A stretch of DNA of 64,000 nt from Malurus cyaneus samueli (GCA_009741485.1 CM019236.1:30415449-30479448), one strand, 5' to 3'; shown: positions 26,701-40,609, numbered from the stretch's first letter. Notes: generated by a model not told the origin, from the sequence alone. Numbers and translations are program-made.

Positions 26701-29099
26701 TGATCCAGCAGCACACATTCCCTTTGATGTTTCTGCAGTGAGTTCACTGCCCAGAGAAAAAGGTACTGCTTTAAAAAAAAATCAGGCTTGACATTCTCAA
26801 ATCATAACCATATGACTCTCAATTCCAAGCTTTAAAAACCCCACAACCCAGTCCCAGGAAAACACAACATTTTGTTCTGAGAAACTCAGGGAAGAAGCAT
26901 CTGACAATGATAACATGAAACAGGTTTGGAAGATAATGGCAGTTTGAGAAGAAAACACTTCCAAAAAATTCAGACTGCCACTACCAAAAATGGAAGAAGC
27001 CTTCTGCCAAAGATTGCAAACTGTGGTGACCTCAAGCAAGAGACTGTAGCTGATTCAAGGGAAAAATGAAACTTTTCAAAGACAACATTGCTTGTGCTCT
27101 GCCACTGTTTATAAGTGCCTTATGCCCTCTTGCCTTTCGGGGTGGCCTGGTAAATACAAGAGCTCTTCTGTATTTTGCAGTGCTCTGCCACAAATTTCTG
27201 TTAAATATTCAACCCTGTGAGAATGACTTTATTTTTTTTTTTTTACATCAGGTTACAAAGAGAATTGTAAATTCAGGGCAAAAACCTTATTATTTATTGC
27301 AGGGTTTTTTTGCACTGGCCCTCTGTTTCATATATGGTCATGAAATATCCAAATGCCCTATTTATTTTCATACTGCTTGGGTTTCTTGATAGAAAACCAA
27401 CACTGTTTCTCTTGCATTGATTTCTTTCTAGACACAGAGTGCTACATATACTATTTGCTTAAAATCTGGTAAAACTGTTTACTTTTGTTGTCTCACACAT
27501 TCACACTACTGCTTTCTTATCCCATGCAATCTATACTAACAGAGATAAAGGGACTCATTTAAACAATCCTAACACAGTATACAGTCTAATTTTATTTTCA
27601 TTATTCACAGCAAGCATTATAATTAATAATGAATCTCTTTCCTAGGCATGTAGAAAATGGCAGACACACTGATGCAGAGACTTATTGGCTAGTATAAAAA
27701 AAAAATTAGTTCTAACTTTGAAAAGGTCTCTAAAAATGCATCTTCAGAATTTGCCCCTCTTTGCACATTTAAATACCTAGCATTTTTACATGGAAAATGA
27801 ACAGCTGGCACAGCAGCAACTGCAAATAGTCATTTAGGAGTACTCAAGCATGTTTTTTGCCTTTCTGGATGTTTTTCTAAAATGTCCTTTTTCATGATTT
27901 CATATTACCCACAATGTTTACTTTCTTGTCCCAATAAAGAGGCCAGGTTACATTCCCTCAGAATAAAAAACAATATTAGCAGCCATTCCCTAACGAGAAA
28001 ATGAAAGACAACTCCAATACCTTTGGTATTAATATGCTCTGTTGCTGAGACTCAAACCGATCAGAGCCAGCCTGACACAACTAAAGCAGAGATGTGACAT
28101 CTCGTATACAAAACACAGAGCTTAAGAGTGAGTGTAAATTGAACTACCATGTCATGGCTGGAAAATCTGGGAGCTGTATTCCAAATCTATATGAGGTTTC
28201 ACAGGATTTTTGTGCTGACAGCCTTCCCTGCACTTTTCTCAAATGATTCAGATAAGATTCAGATTTATGAAGTTTATGTACTGTTCTACAGTGGTGTGTG
28301 TGTTCATGTGCATGTGAAGGACAGGGAGGCTAATTCAGCTGGGTTGTGAAACATCAGCAATTTACATACCCCTATATGGCAATTTTTCTCTTATATTCTA
28401 TGTAAGCAAAATACAATTAAATAACAGCCAAGTTCTGCAGCCCTAGTGGCACTTAAAGGGATGTGAGGAAATGGCATGAATCTGTCTCATTTCCTTGTGA
28501 ACTGATCTCAACCAGAAAAAATTAAGATCTGTATCAGAAAACTAACATATGATCATAAACACAGGTTAATTGATTTAAAAACAAAACAAAAACAAACAAA
28601 CAAAAATAAGTATTTCCTCAAGCCTTGTGAAAAACTATGGATTTTACTGCAATGGCAGTTGTTTACCTCTGTATATGCAAGAGTTCAGGAGGTGAGAGTC
28701 AAGATATGCATCTGATTCTTCAAGGAAAATCAGAGCTATCCCTCCAGTTTGCTTGCCTATTGCAATTTCTTTATGAATAATTCTGAGCTTACTGGCAAAG
28801 TCTGTTGTAAAATTCCTCCTTTTCCCCTATTCTTAAATGACTCTCAAACATCACAGGATAAAAATAATGAGAAATCAATCTAATCATTAACATGTTTTTA
28901 TTTTTTATAGGTAAGAAATATTTTTTTCCTTCCATATTTTAATGTGACAAAATCAGTGTGAAAATGTTAGTTGTCAGAAGTATTCCCTCAATGAAAAGCA
29001 GAAGAGAATTCTAGAATATATTTCCTTTAGCTTCATTTTACATATCAGATTTAAAGTGTCTTATTGATTACATGTCCTTTCATAATGACTGAAGAAGAG

Positions 29100-29119
29100 A
29101 AAAAAAAAAAAAAAAAAAA
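29100..29119 (+). repeat. Poly-A tract (20 bases)
   Basis: This is an uninterrupted A run within a purine-rich stretch (gaagaagaga before, gggaaatag after). No target-site duplication or LINE/SINE body is attached, so it is treated as a simple tract rather than a retrotransposon tail. Confidence 0.85.
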
Positions 29120-30488
29120 GGGAAATAGAAAAAAGAAAGCAAAACACTTCCTTTGTCACAAATGAGTGTGTTTCAAGGAACTCTAAAAAATTAATTCATC
29201 ATGATCTCTGTTTGACCAGATAATGACTGCCACCTCAGAGAAGGAAAAGTTTAGCTCTAGATGATGTTTTTTGTGCTTATACTACAATGACTATAACTGA
29301 GTTGATGACAAGTGAAATATCACATGACTATGCCTAAAATGCATGTGGCCTCCACCTGTTACATCAACCGCACTGACATTCAGTTCATCCTACCAGCACC
29401 TAACACTTACACATTGCTTTACTGCTCTGCTACAAAATATGGCTCATTGCTGTATAAAAGGAAGCCGTTTTAATTCATATTCACCAAGAATGTACATCAT
29501 GATAACTCGTTACGTGACTTGATTTGCTAAATGTCTTAGATTCCATGTAACTGGCAGGGCTGGTATGCAAAACACCGGACCTGTGCAAAATTCCAGTATG
29601 AGTTAGCAGTTCAATCAGAAAGCAAGCGTTTCCTAGCACGTACAAGGCTGCAGTTCAAAGATGCCTCCAGCCCTTCATTTCTAAGCCAGTCCAAAGCTCT
29701 CTTCAGACAGCTCACTCACAACAAGACAGAGGAGATTCCACCTCACATCAACTCCCTTGTGACCCCTTCAGATGAATCAGGAGAGAAATTGACAAGCTAC
29801 AGATGAAGGGAGGCTGGCTGGATGGAGAGTTTAGAATGAGACACGCAGGTCAAGCAGAAGTCTTCAGAGATTCAAAAGCTCATGTTTCCTGCACCACTCC
29901 TCCTTTAAAGAGTGCAATGAATTCTGTCAAATTACAGTGCTCAAGTCCTTTCATTTATTTTACTTTTATTAGATGTAAATCTAAACTTAATTTAGAATTA
30001 ATTGCACAAGTGATTATAGACCATTTAACTTGGGCACAACCATATAAGTCCCTGGTACTGAAGTGTGATTGGTGCAGCTCCTTACTCACAAGAAGCTCTC
30101 TGTTTACTAATTACAACACTATTGATGTGGAGGAGGAAGAGTTTCAGAGCTAGAGCAGAAACCGCACCACTGTGGCAAGACCTCCACAACGTTTTTGTTT
30201 TTCTTCCTTTTGAAACAATTGCTTTGTTTCTTTGCTGATTTTGGAAGCCTCATTGGGAACCTAATTTTTGTACATACATAGTTTCTGTATGTGCATACAT
30301 AACACTTTCCAAAACTTCATTGCCCACATTCATTCTGTAACTTCTGCAGTACACAATCAGCTTGCACAATGGCCTCACCAAGTGGGTACTGCAGTAGTTT
30401 GTGCTTTATGAAGTTTTCTCAAGGTTTGGCTCTTTGGGAGTTTTTTTACAAGAGGCTGATTGAAAACAGAAAGGAAAAACCTGCTTTC

Positions 30489-30510
30489 TTTTTTTTTTTT
30501 TTTTTTTTTT
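30489..30510 (+). repeat. Poly-T tract (22 bases)
   Basis: This is a run of 22 T followed by an A/T-rich stretch with a second 8-T run. On the BNC2 sense strand it is poly-A. No element body is recognisable beside it. Confidence 0.85.
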
Positions 30511-30659
30511 AAATTTATTTTTTTTTCCTTTAATACTCTATTCTGAGCCACGTATGACAATACCTCTTGGAAAATTGCTCCTGTCCAATAACATGCTCAA
30601 AGTACTCCTTTGCCAGAGGCATTCACTCATTATATAAATCAAACAAGCTACAAAACAGA

Positions 30660-31080
30660 CAAAAAATGACTGGTAATGCCCAGTGAATTTCTTTGCTCAG
30701 CCTAAGATGATTTGGTGCATTGCATGCAGATGTCAGGTATTTTTATAAAGAGCTCCATTGTGCAGGGCCCCACTACTCCTCCATCGCTCCCAGCACTCCC
30801 TTAAAAGGGGGGTGGTGGGCAGACAACCATTCCAGCTGGGCTTGGAACCTTGTCTGAGTCAGGAAAACCACAGCTCATAAGCAAAGAGGAAGCATAATGT
30901 TCTACAAGGACAAAACATTAGCAAAAATGTCACTCAGCCCCAGTTCCACATGTTGGCTGCCACGGCCTCTTCCTCCTAGCATGCCCGATTGATATAAATT
31001 CCATCTGCTCAGCAGCCAAGTGACAGAGAAGAAATACCGGCATCTGGTCTCTATTGCTGTCGGGTTTTTGTTCCATGTTA
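30660..31080. promoter_or_regulatory. Candidate intronic enhancer or conserved element 2
   Basis: This is a GC-richer, low-repeat block containing gcattgcatgcagatg (octamer-like and E-box-like), a GGGGGGTGG GT-box, cagctggg, and gattgatat (PBX-like). It has no TE similarity or reading frame. Candidate on composition and motif density only. Confidence 0.33.
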
Positions 31081-32899
31081 GACCTTAGCTAGAAACATAT
31101 GAAGAAATGAAGGTGCTGGCAAGGGACTAAAAGGCTGCACTGGCACAAATGAGACTTTCTGATGCTTTTCACACTTCACTCTGGATTTTTACAAGGAAAA
31201 AGGTGGAGGAGACTTGATAAACTGAGTCTGGAGAGCCAATGGGCCTGGAGGTCATTTGGTGTTTCTAACTTTTTTTTGAGTGTTTAAAATTGTAAAGCAA
31301 AACAATTTTTTTTAACACGACAGAAGGTAATGAAGTCACACAAGAATGTTGCTCTTCAGCTAGGTTTTTTTTTTTTTCTCCTTCTCTCAAACATCCACTG
31401 TTTGGACCTGATCCACAAGCACTTTATATTCTCCTGAGAAGCAGCTGGAAAGTGCCAAACCACTAACATTTTTTTTTTTTTCTTTTAAACCCCACTGGTC
31501 CAGCAGAAAGCAGTGCTTCAAAACAAAGAGAGAGAGCAATAGAAAAACCCCATAACATGCATTACTGTCTGAGAAGTTATGCCTGAGTGCCTTTCAAGAG
31601 CAGCTCCTGGAGAGGTAGGGGAGACTGTGAGTCCGTGTGATTGCATGTGTGTGTGTGCACACATTCAAAGATTTATTTGTGGAATTACTCCTCACACCAA
31701 CAGAGGTGCAAGAAAAAACAAAGGTGTGACAGAGAGGAAGGTAAAAAAGAAAATTCATTGGTAATAAAGTTACAGATAGACACTTTTCTCCTTGCTGAAA
31801 AACATTGGCGCCAAACACTTAGGAAGTTATTATATACTAAAGGATCCACAAAACACAAGACAGCTGGTCTGCAGTGAGATAAAATATTTCTAAAATTTAA
31901 AGTGAAATCTAAATATTCCAAATCAATACAGGATTTGATTTTGTTAGAATAAAAAATATTGTTCCATTAATGTCGAATGTCTCCAGCCCTTGTTGCTCTC
32001 ATGGTTCCCTCTGCAGTAAAACATCCTTCTCTTTTGTGTGACAGGACCACAAACTGACAGAAAGAAATGAAGCGAGTGAACAGCTATCAGAACGACATTA
32101 TAACACCAATGAGAGAGAACACATGTAAAGAGAAGAGCTCTCAAGAACATATAAATATATAATAGAGCCCTGGAACACTTAATAATTAATTGTGAGGAAG
32201 AAGCTTTTATTTCTACAAAAAGAAAGGCTTCCAACCAGCAACCCCATGAGAGTGGAACAGTCCAGTATATTGATGCCCAAAAGGCAGTTCCATGCCAGCT
32301 CTTCAAAAGGTAAAGTTCCCCTTTCATACTTGCCAGGATCACCTCAACACACTGTCGGCATTGCATCCTCAGAAAAATTCTGCAGTGGTACCTGCCTTCT
32401 GTGCTTATTCTCTGCCTGCAGTGGAATTGTTCCCAGTGACTTCAATGGGTTTTGCATCTAAGCCAATAAAGTCAGCAATCTAGTTTACCTAGTAGGATAA
32501 TGAGTATTACAAGATCCCATAATTAGGGGTCAAATATTCCACTGTCAGTTCACCTCACTGAAGTGTTATTTCAGGGAAGTTTGTTCTGCTAACTTAGTGT
32601 TCCTCACCGGAAATTATTACTCAATTTGTAACCCAGATGAAAAGCCCTAAGTACACGTGTGAAGACTCAGCGGTGCTCATTGATTAATAATGTGCCTCCA
32701 CACAACAGGTGTTTTAAACCATCATAAAGAGCTTGAAGGGAGTATTTCACCTTCAGGTCTCTTTGCATTGGATGCCTTGTGCCATGCTCTAAGAGTTGTC
32801 ATTTAATCACCACCCAAACAAACTCAGCATGGACACTTTCTTCCAGTATTGCCTTGCTCAAGGCATTCCCACAGTGCCACTCCTGCAGAAAAATTCTGA
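31081..32899. other. Unique intron, no gene seen
   Basis: This is AT-rich sequence with T runs (31366-31377 and 31471-31482) and short GA and GT repeats (31526-31536 and 31649-31658). A 140-codon open frame on the minus strand at 31944-32366 has no recognisable domain and lacks splice or promoter context, so it is not called. Confidence 0.55.
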
Positions 32900-32985
32900 T
32901 TTTTACTGCTTTATTGGAAGACCAGGTTGGATTGGGCCCTGGACAGCCTGTTTGAGTAAAAGACGTCCCTGCCTATGGTAAGTAC
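32900..32985 (+). mobile_element. CR1 LINE fragment (short, degraded)
   Basis: The stretch gaccaggttggattgggcc, followed by cagcctgtttgag and gacgtccctgcctatgg, matches the CR1 3' untranslated region. That region reads roughly ggctggatggggctctgagcaacctg...gatgtccctgcccatgg. The terminal part of CR1 and its 8-bp tail repeats are missing. This is a 5'-truncated, 3'-incomplete relic in antisense orientation to BNC2. Confidence 0.6.
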
Positions 32986-33589
32986 TCTTGCAAGTAACTT
33001 TACGTTAGCGAATAATTCAAGTTCACTATTCCAAACAGCACTATAGTAATGTAAATACAGCTGTTAAATGGTGCAAATGCTTTGCCCCAGTTTCTACTTA
33101 GGAAATAAGTAAAGCAGAAACTGTCTTTATCCAACACCTCCAAAAGTAATGTAGCAACCACCTATGCATCACTTCAGAGCACCTCTCTAAAATACTGCCC
33201 TTGTTCATGGGACTTGATTTTTTTTTGTCTTGACCCTAATGATTTCCTATTCACAGACTGTACCATGCTTGCAGTAAGTTCCTTCCACACAAGAGAATCA
33301 GATAACAGTAAGTTCCCCAGGCAGAGATTCAAGGAAAGGAAGCATATTATTCTCAAAGTATTCTGTTATGAAGAGTAATGGAATAAAAATGTAACCTTCC
33401 ATAAAAAGTGGCAACCCAAGTCACTTTTATCTTCCTGATATAGGTAGGTCATACAGTCTCAGTTGTCTTTTTGTACAGTTTTCTGAAGGATGGACATCAC
33501 TTAGGATATCATCACAGTAAAAATAAAGAGTAAGACAAACTTTTTAGCATTAAATAGCTGTGTGCACATAATTACTACACCTAATGTTT

Positions 33590-33970
33590 CAGGCTGACTC
33601 CAGGGTTACACGCTCAGTGAAATTAACGTGGCTGAGTGAGACCTGACTTAAGACAGTTCGCAAGGTGTCTCACTGTCTGCAGCAGACAACATTATACTTC
33701 CCAAAGGCAAGGCTTGGCGTGCAGTCAGCGATGAGACGGGACAATTGAGCTGCCTAACGCTGGAACCCACCAGCGCAATTTCCCACAAGTCAGGAATATG
33801 AAACAGCACAGCTGCTGGGATGAGTGAGTAGCTGAAGGAGCTTATGTGAGCTTCAATAGCAGGCCTGAGCAGTGCTCCACTGTGAATGACAAGTGATGGG
33901 CCAAATCACTGGGGAGCTACCGATGAGTTATTAATGGTGACAGGTACACTACCTGGGAGACAGGTTGAGA
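33590..33970. promoter_or_regulatory. Candidate intronic enhancer or conserved element 3
   Basis: This block has about half G+C and unusually frequent CpG (cagcgatgagacggg, taacgctgg, cagcgcaat) for this intron, and no TE similarity. It contains CAGCTG, TGACAG (33938-33943) beside ATTAAT, and an aatgacaagtga stretch. It is typical of a conserved developmental element, but no conservation data are available here. Confidence 0.35.
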
Positions 33971-36900
33971 GGGGAAAAAGATTATTTATAAGCGAATAGT
34001 TAACAGCTGTACCCACTGCTAAGCATTACATGGATGCCACAAACTGTAGAATTCAAATCTTGGGTTATTCAAGCACGAACAACTGCCTGTCAACCAAACT
34101 GCAACGCATCGGTACAAATTAAGGTGGGAGAGACGAGACAAGGCTGGAATGATGCCTTGCTCAAGTAGGCAATGTCATCACAGAGTGCAGATAAGAGAGA
34201 GAGAAGGGCTGAGATAACCATGAGGTGAAATATGGTTCTTAATAATAATGATGAATTTGCAAGAACAGCTTTTTAATTTTTCCTGAGGGCTTTTGGAAGA
34301 GAACAGATGCTGAATATGTCCTGTACTGACACGGATAAATGGGGGGAAAATATAATAAGCAAAAGAAATATTTTCAGAGAAGTTTTCTTTTGAAATGAGA
34401 AGTAATATATTTCTATTGTGGAGATAATTTCTTCTATCTCCAGCCCCCTCCCAACTTTGAAAGCACATTGTTATGCTTATAATGTAATGTTCTTACAATA
34501 ATATAGTCACCTAGTTTTTTCCCAAAGGAATGAAGTATTGTCATACTGAGTATATTATGAATGGCCTGAACAAAAGTCTTTCTAATCTATTTCTCTTGTA
34601 CAATCCTGCACCAGGAGAAGCAGGGAAAACAAACCAAATACAACCTCCAAACAACCAAAAAACTTTAAACACACAAACACCCCTCCCCCCTCAGCATTCT
34701 GGAAATGTTTTCATTATGTGAACTTAATCATGAAAGAAACTGTTTTTAAGTCCTCTCCTATTCCACAGCAAAGATAATGTCTCTGCAGTAACTGCTTACA
34801 CACACAAAAAAACCCCTAAGAAATAATTTGACGGCCTTTTTTTGTGGTCTTTTAAAGCAGTAGAGCAGTTAAATACCTGCAAGACCAGCCAGGTGCCAAG
34901 ACAAAAGGCAGGTTCACTGACTTCTAGGTTTGCACAAAGCACAGGCTGGAAATCATGTACTAGGTATCTGATCAGTGACACCTTTTACCTGCAACAAAAT
35001 GTGCCAAAGGAGTAATCTTAAAAGAGAGAGAGAGATGCTCTCAAACTAAATGCTTGAGCCTAAAATTACGTTTTTCTTTAAATACAGTCTCACACAGACT
35101 GCAAAATGGTAAGAAAAAAGAGGGCTAGTCAGCAACAGCTGGGTTCCTCCAAGGTGGAGGGAGAAAACTGTTTATATCTATGGTTACTGCCTCTTCTCAT
35201 TTCTGTGCCATGGGGACACTGTGCTCTTGCATGCTCTGGAGGAGGGAGATATGCGAGCCAGAAAAGGTTTACACTTTAAAAAGCTTCTAGGGCTTTAAAA
35301 TACAAAGGCAGAAACGGATTCAGCATTGTAACTGTTTTCAGGATTTAGTCCAAAGCTGTCAGTTTAGGCACTCCAATTGAAATCACTAAAAGGTAAATAG
35401 TCCTCTGCATGTGTGTATTGGGGGTGGATGTGATATTAGTCAAGCTTACTCATTACTTGCTTTCTGATATCCATAACATTTAATTATGTCTCCTTTTCTG
35501 TTTCACTGTGGTTCTTATGGAAAGCTGCTATGATTCCTCAGTGTCTGAACTTCTCACACTGTAAATCAATACTTAAATATATAGTCAAAGCAAGGGAGGC
35601 AGTTATATTTTATCTTAACGATCGTTTCAGTATTTTTATTAAATACTATGCTTTGTGGAAACTGCTTTTCACACAACTCTTGGACATAAAAAAAACACAA
35701 CATCATTTTTAACGGTTTAGTAAGAGATTCAGGAACTGAACATAAGCTGAATTTGGCATTAGTAGCCTTCTGAAAATACTACACTGATATACCCAGATAT
35801 TGATTAAATCCTTGTTTCCCTTCCATCCTAGTTTTATTTTTTTCATGCTTAGAAGTCACATGCTAGAGGAACTGGTCTGAAGGCAGAGGAAACCTAAGTC
35901 AAATTTTACAGAGTGAAATTTGAAAAGTTAATTCCCTGTGCTTTACTGTCAAAAAGCATGGAATTTACAGTTATCAAGATGAATTTAGTTTTGATGTCTA
36001 TATTTCAATTAAAGAATGCCTTGCTGCACAAGTTTTTCCATTGTACAAGCAGTTTGCCTCTAAATGACAATTTTTTTTTCTTGTGTTCATAGATGGAAAT
36101 TGAAATATCAATTTCCTTTGGTTTTTACAAAAATAAAGGGGTAGGTCTATGAATTTAGAAGAATGTGTTTTGATACCCAAGTTTGCATGGAGATTTCAGT
36201 ACCTGTTGCTATCATGCCCAAAACGTAAAACTGTAGCTTACTTTTGAAAACTGTAAATGCAAAAAAGAATAACTTCAGAGTTTTGTTGGCTATCTTTCAG
36301 CAAAAACAAACAAACAGAGTCACAAAAATTACTATAAAACATATGGTGGAAACCATGAGTGAAAACCGCTCTTGTTTATTTTTTATCAGTCAACATTATT
36401 TACCATGTAAATGGGTGAACATAATGCTGTAGGAATTATACACAACATTGTATTCTTTTCAGCCCTGCACATCAAGTCCATCCACCAAAGCAGGTCTCCT
36501 TTCTTCCTTCCAAACAAAATGTGGTACTATTTGTTTTTTACGGATTCATTATAAATTCTTGAGTGACACAAAGGACAAGCTGCCAGTAGCCATAAAAAGC
36601 CAGGATACCACGAAGGAGAGCTGGATTCTAAACATGCCAAAATTTGTTGGAAATGCAACATTTGAGGACTTTTCCTGTCCCTGTATTTTATTCTAGCTGT
36701 ACTCTATTCCTCACACTCTGCCAGCTGGTCATGTATTAACAAGTACTTCAACCATTTTTGAAAGCCTCCTTCTCTTTTTCACAGAAGGCATTTGATAAAT
36801 TATGACCACATGTTTCAAAGGGAACAGAAACTCATACCTTAATTTGTACGTACTATGTAATCAGGTTAGCAGGCTGGTCAAAGTCCTGGCTCCCTGCGCA

Positions 36901-37003
36901 GCCAGAGTCAAAGAGCTGTGCTCTAGGGTGGCCAGCAGCCACCCAGCTAGAGGGAGAGGAATTGGGAATGCTGCAGGTATCCACAGCTGACCAACAGAAC
37001 TGG
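33971..37003. other. Unique intron, no gene seen
   Basis: This is AT-rich intron. A GA microsatellite of about six units lies at 35023-35035. Open frames are short and unrelated to known proteins. Confidence 0.55.
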
Positions 37004-37085
37004 GGAGGTGATGGTTGGGTGGGAAAGGACCTTGTGCTCACCAATTATTTTTTCCAACACAAAACTCCTGCTTGGGGCAGGAAGG
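37004..37085 (-). mobile_element. Probable CR1 LINE 3' end relic
   Basis: The segment gatggttgggtgggaaagga, then ccttgtgctcacc and ctcctgcttggggcaggaa, resembles the antisense 3' end of avian CR1 (tggttgggttggaagggacc...ctgccatgggcagg), with an AT-rich insertion between. Similarity stops after about 80 bp. This is a tentative call. Confidence 0.45.
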
Positions 37086-39840
37086 AAAGGAAGAACAACC
37101 CAGACTGAAGAAGTTCAGCTCTTATTTTAGGGAGGCTCTGGTCATCCTGGAAAATGACAAAACTGATTTGGAGAGCTCATGATGAGAATCTGCTTTTATT
37201 AGTGAGTCTCCATTTGTAGAACATGCCATAAATTATCCGCAGCTTGGTTTTGAGAAAAGTAATACATGTCTGTATTACAGATTGTAGATGGAGTCTACCC
37301 CAGTGAAAACGATTAACAATAAAGAAATAATCTTTAGAAGTCTACATTTTTTAGTTGAAACATACTTTCTTGTACAGTTCTTACAAACCACTATTCATTT
37401 CTTTTCAAGTACAAGGCAATGCTTACAGGAAGAGAAATGTTATGTGACTGCAGCTGACCTACATACATTCACTGAGACCCCAATTCAGAAAAATATACAA
37501 GCATATGCTTAATGTTAAACATGTGAATAGGACATTGTTGAAGGCAAGGGTACTAATCATATGAAGTTAGGCAGGTCCTTATGCACCTTGCTGAATCAGC
37601 AACCAATTTCTGACAGTGTCTGAGCAGTTCTCTGCGTAACTAATTAATTTTGTTCCCTATGCCTTTATGTCTCTACTGTAAGCTGAGAAGCGTTTTTGTT
37701 TGCATCTTTATAGCATCTTTCCTTCCTGCTTCTCTACTATGGTTTCTTTGATGCCTCAAAAGGTTTTGTTGCTTTTTCTCTAGTGTTTCTCTCTACTACC
37801 TGACCACATACACAAAGCATGCAGGGACATCATAGATTTTGAGAACTTCCCTTCCGATTTCCTGCAGTAGCTGCTGAAATCTTGATACAAGTATCTTGTA
37901 CGAACTGAGGGTAAACACTTTGCTGAAATAAAAACGGGTACCTAAGAAAAGAAATTACAGAGTACTACAGCATCAAGCTGTGGTGGTGGGGGAAAGCCTT
38001 ACAGACACACCCTAAAGACTAATGTGACTAGTACTGGAAATTCATACCTATGTTACTGAACTTATTATTCAGGCATGGGAGTTTATAATTTCATTTCAAA
38101 TTTTCAGGCTGAGGAACTTCTGAAGCACCTCAAAGTGGATTGACATTAAAATTCTCACTTATATGTGTTTCAAAGCTTATAAAACTTTCCATTGCACTGG
38201 CGTTTCTCTCCTGCTCCAAACAAACCTCAACACTGATATAATAAGTAGTTCTATGCTAAGATATTATATTTTCATTGAACTATTTCATTCTACAGGGTAA
38301 TATTTACCAAAAAACCAATGAACCAAAGAAAGTAAAGAGAACTTTAAAAAAAAAAAAAGTATTTTTAATTTTTTTCTGTAACTCCAGGAAAAATAAACAG
38401 TTCAGGTTATTTATGTTAAAACGTTTCCATGACCCAATGAGACAGCTAACTACATTCCAAATGAACAGATTTTCAGATACCTTTCCAACTACCAGAACAA
38501 CCTTCCACTTAAGAATTGCTATAGGATAGTATTAATACCACAGGCAATAATGCTGCATGTTAGCGCAGCAACAAAATTAGCAACTTGGCATATATACAGG
38601 GCCACAAGACTGTACACTTCATAACACATCAAGTTACAGTCTTTGAGAATATATGCAATAAGGTATTGTGAGACACTCAAGATTCATCTCCAGCTCATCC
38701 TGTGTAATCAACTTGGCTAGCCATACGTGTCTGAGGAACATTGGCTTCTCAAGCCACAGCCTCCAAATGAAGACTGGAAGTGACTAGATCAGAGAAGGTT
38801 TGAACATCATAACTGGCTGCCATTCCGTGTCTGGATGACCCCACATCTGCTGGTCAGTTGTCCCAGGAGAGATTCTTACATTCTGTAACCTCACAACAAA
38901 CACAATTGTGTGAGCAATCTGCTGCGGACATTATTAATTCCTCCTTCTTTTTCTCCCAAGAAACATTTCTCTGCCTTCAGCTGTGGCAGCAAATGTCATA
39001 GGTCTCACATCCATTACCTCACAACTCGTTGAACTTAAAAATGGGAGAGAAGACCTCTGTTTTGCATCCTATGGTACTTTTGTTTGAAATACTCCTATCA
39101 AGAGGAAACCAGGTCCCACACGAAAAGCAACTAAATTAGTACTAGTTAAACCCCAAATTTAATTTTATTTTATGGAATTGTTTCTAAAAGAGATGGGTTG
39201 GAAAACAGTATTTCTGTAGATCACAGCATTACATACTCAGCATGAACCGAGACAGTTTTCCCAGGCATTGCCCTAGATGCTTCCCAATAGTCTGGGAGCT
39301 TTTAAGAGAAAAAAGCTGGTGCAACTTGAGCTGTATTGCAAGCAACCTGATGGGTGGCCTTATTTCTTCTATTCCTGTTTGTTAGCACCATATGCCAACC
39401 TGGACACAACTGAAAGATTCCCAATATCCAAAACGCATGGATAAAAAAGTAATTATGTTAATTCTGCTACCATATCTATATCACTACTAAAGCTAATATA
39501 TAATGGGACAGCAGTCTTTAAAATCTTCTTGTCATATGAGTAACTTCCTTCTGAGAAGATGACTGCCAGACAGTAACAGGTTTCCACACCATTTTTCCCC
39601 GCCCTTTCAAGTAGATGGAACGCAAGACCTCAGGGTGCAAGATTCATCGTGAAAAATCCACCAAGACTGGATAGAAAAAGACATACTTTATCCTACAACA
39701 AAAGGTAAAAATGAACTAATGAAACAAAATCTTCTTCTTTTATTTGCAAAAAGGATTATAAAAAAAATATTTACTGAAATTACTCTTCCAGTGGTGGTGA
39801 TGCTTCAGAATTTGACTAAAGAATAATCATAATTACACAT
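37086..39840. other. Unique intron, no gene seen
   Basis: This is single-copy AT-rich sequence with an A run at 38346-38358. I see no recognisable gene, RNA or repeat family. Confidence 0.55.
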
Positions 39841-39845
39841 TCTAT

Positions 39846-39895
39846 TTCATTAGAGGATCTCAAAGCACTTCATAAACATTAATTAACAACATCCA
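39846..39895. repeat. Possible ancient amniote repeat remnant
   Basis: The phrase gaggatctcaaagcacttca followed by taaacattaattaac resembles the end of old interspersed repeats in amniotes that read tctcaaagcgctttacaaac. Only about 35 bp are recognisable, and family assignment is not possible by eye. Confidence 0.3.
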
Positions 39896-40609
39896 AGTAT
39901 AAATTGCAATGATTAGAACATTTTGTTAAAGCAGTGGGGGAGGAGAAAAAAATCAAGCTGAAGCACAAAGGACTTGTGCAGCAAGTTAATATATTAGAGC
40001 CAGTAGAATAATACACATTTCCTGACTTCAAGTTAAGTATTCAGAACATGGTGCAAAATGACAGGCAAATCAGAGAAGATATTTCAGCATAGGAAAGAAA
40101 AGTAAATTTCTTAATTAAAATATAGGAGTTCATCTTCATTAGAATCAAAATGTACCTTGATAAGTAAAAGGGAATTGTCTGTCTACATTCAATGCTGTCC
40201 TCTTACTGCCTAGAAGGCAACAGTAAGTGTTAATGACATTTACCCCACCTAATAAGAGTCACTCACACTTCACTGTTATTCCTTGTTATTGCTCAGGACA
40301 GGCACTAGCACCTCATTGAAAGATCAGTGCTGCAAGGAAAAAAAGTCCCCTTGAGATCCCTTGGACTTCAAGAAAAGCAGTAAATCAGCTGATGCTGGAC
40401 AGATGACAAGTTTGATTCTCTGTGGCTCTTCTTGATTCCTAAGTGTCTGTGGACCTAAATTTCATAAGTGCCTGAAGTCAGAGCTGACACACAGACAATC
40501 AAACCCACACCTAACTCAAAGTAAGAGGTTTCTAAACTGGAAAAATATTCTTAAATCCATTTAAGGGTCATGGTCTGGACTCCATACTCTCTAATTGAGT
40601 TAATCTCTA

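Larger units (their letters stand above)
26701..30659. other. Unique intron with simple tracts
   Basis: This is AT-rich intron. Visible items are T/A runs (near 27232-27244), a GT-rich stretch with alternating purine-pyrimidine at 28290-28316, a 20-A run at 29100-29119 and a 22-T run at 30489-30510. A moderately GC-richer patch at 29330-29650 includes a TATAAAAG box-like motif at 29453-29460. There is no further support for a promoter there. No gene recognised. Confidence 0.55.

Noticed and set aside
29453..29460. TATAAAAG promoter-like box
   Set aside because: There is no initiator, CpG island or downstream open frame. TATA-like strings are expected often in sequence this AT-rich.
31944..32366. 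140-codon open frame on the minus strand
   Set aside because: The cysteine-rich, hydrophobic composition looks superficially protein-like, but there is no family match and no exon signals. It is on the BNC2 sense strand but does not resemble any part of basonuclin.
32796..32981. Short frame ending in a tryptophan-rich stretch
   Set aside because: The tail is explained by a CR1 fragment at 32900-32985, not by a gene.
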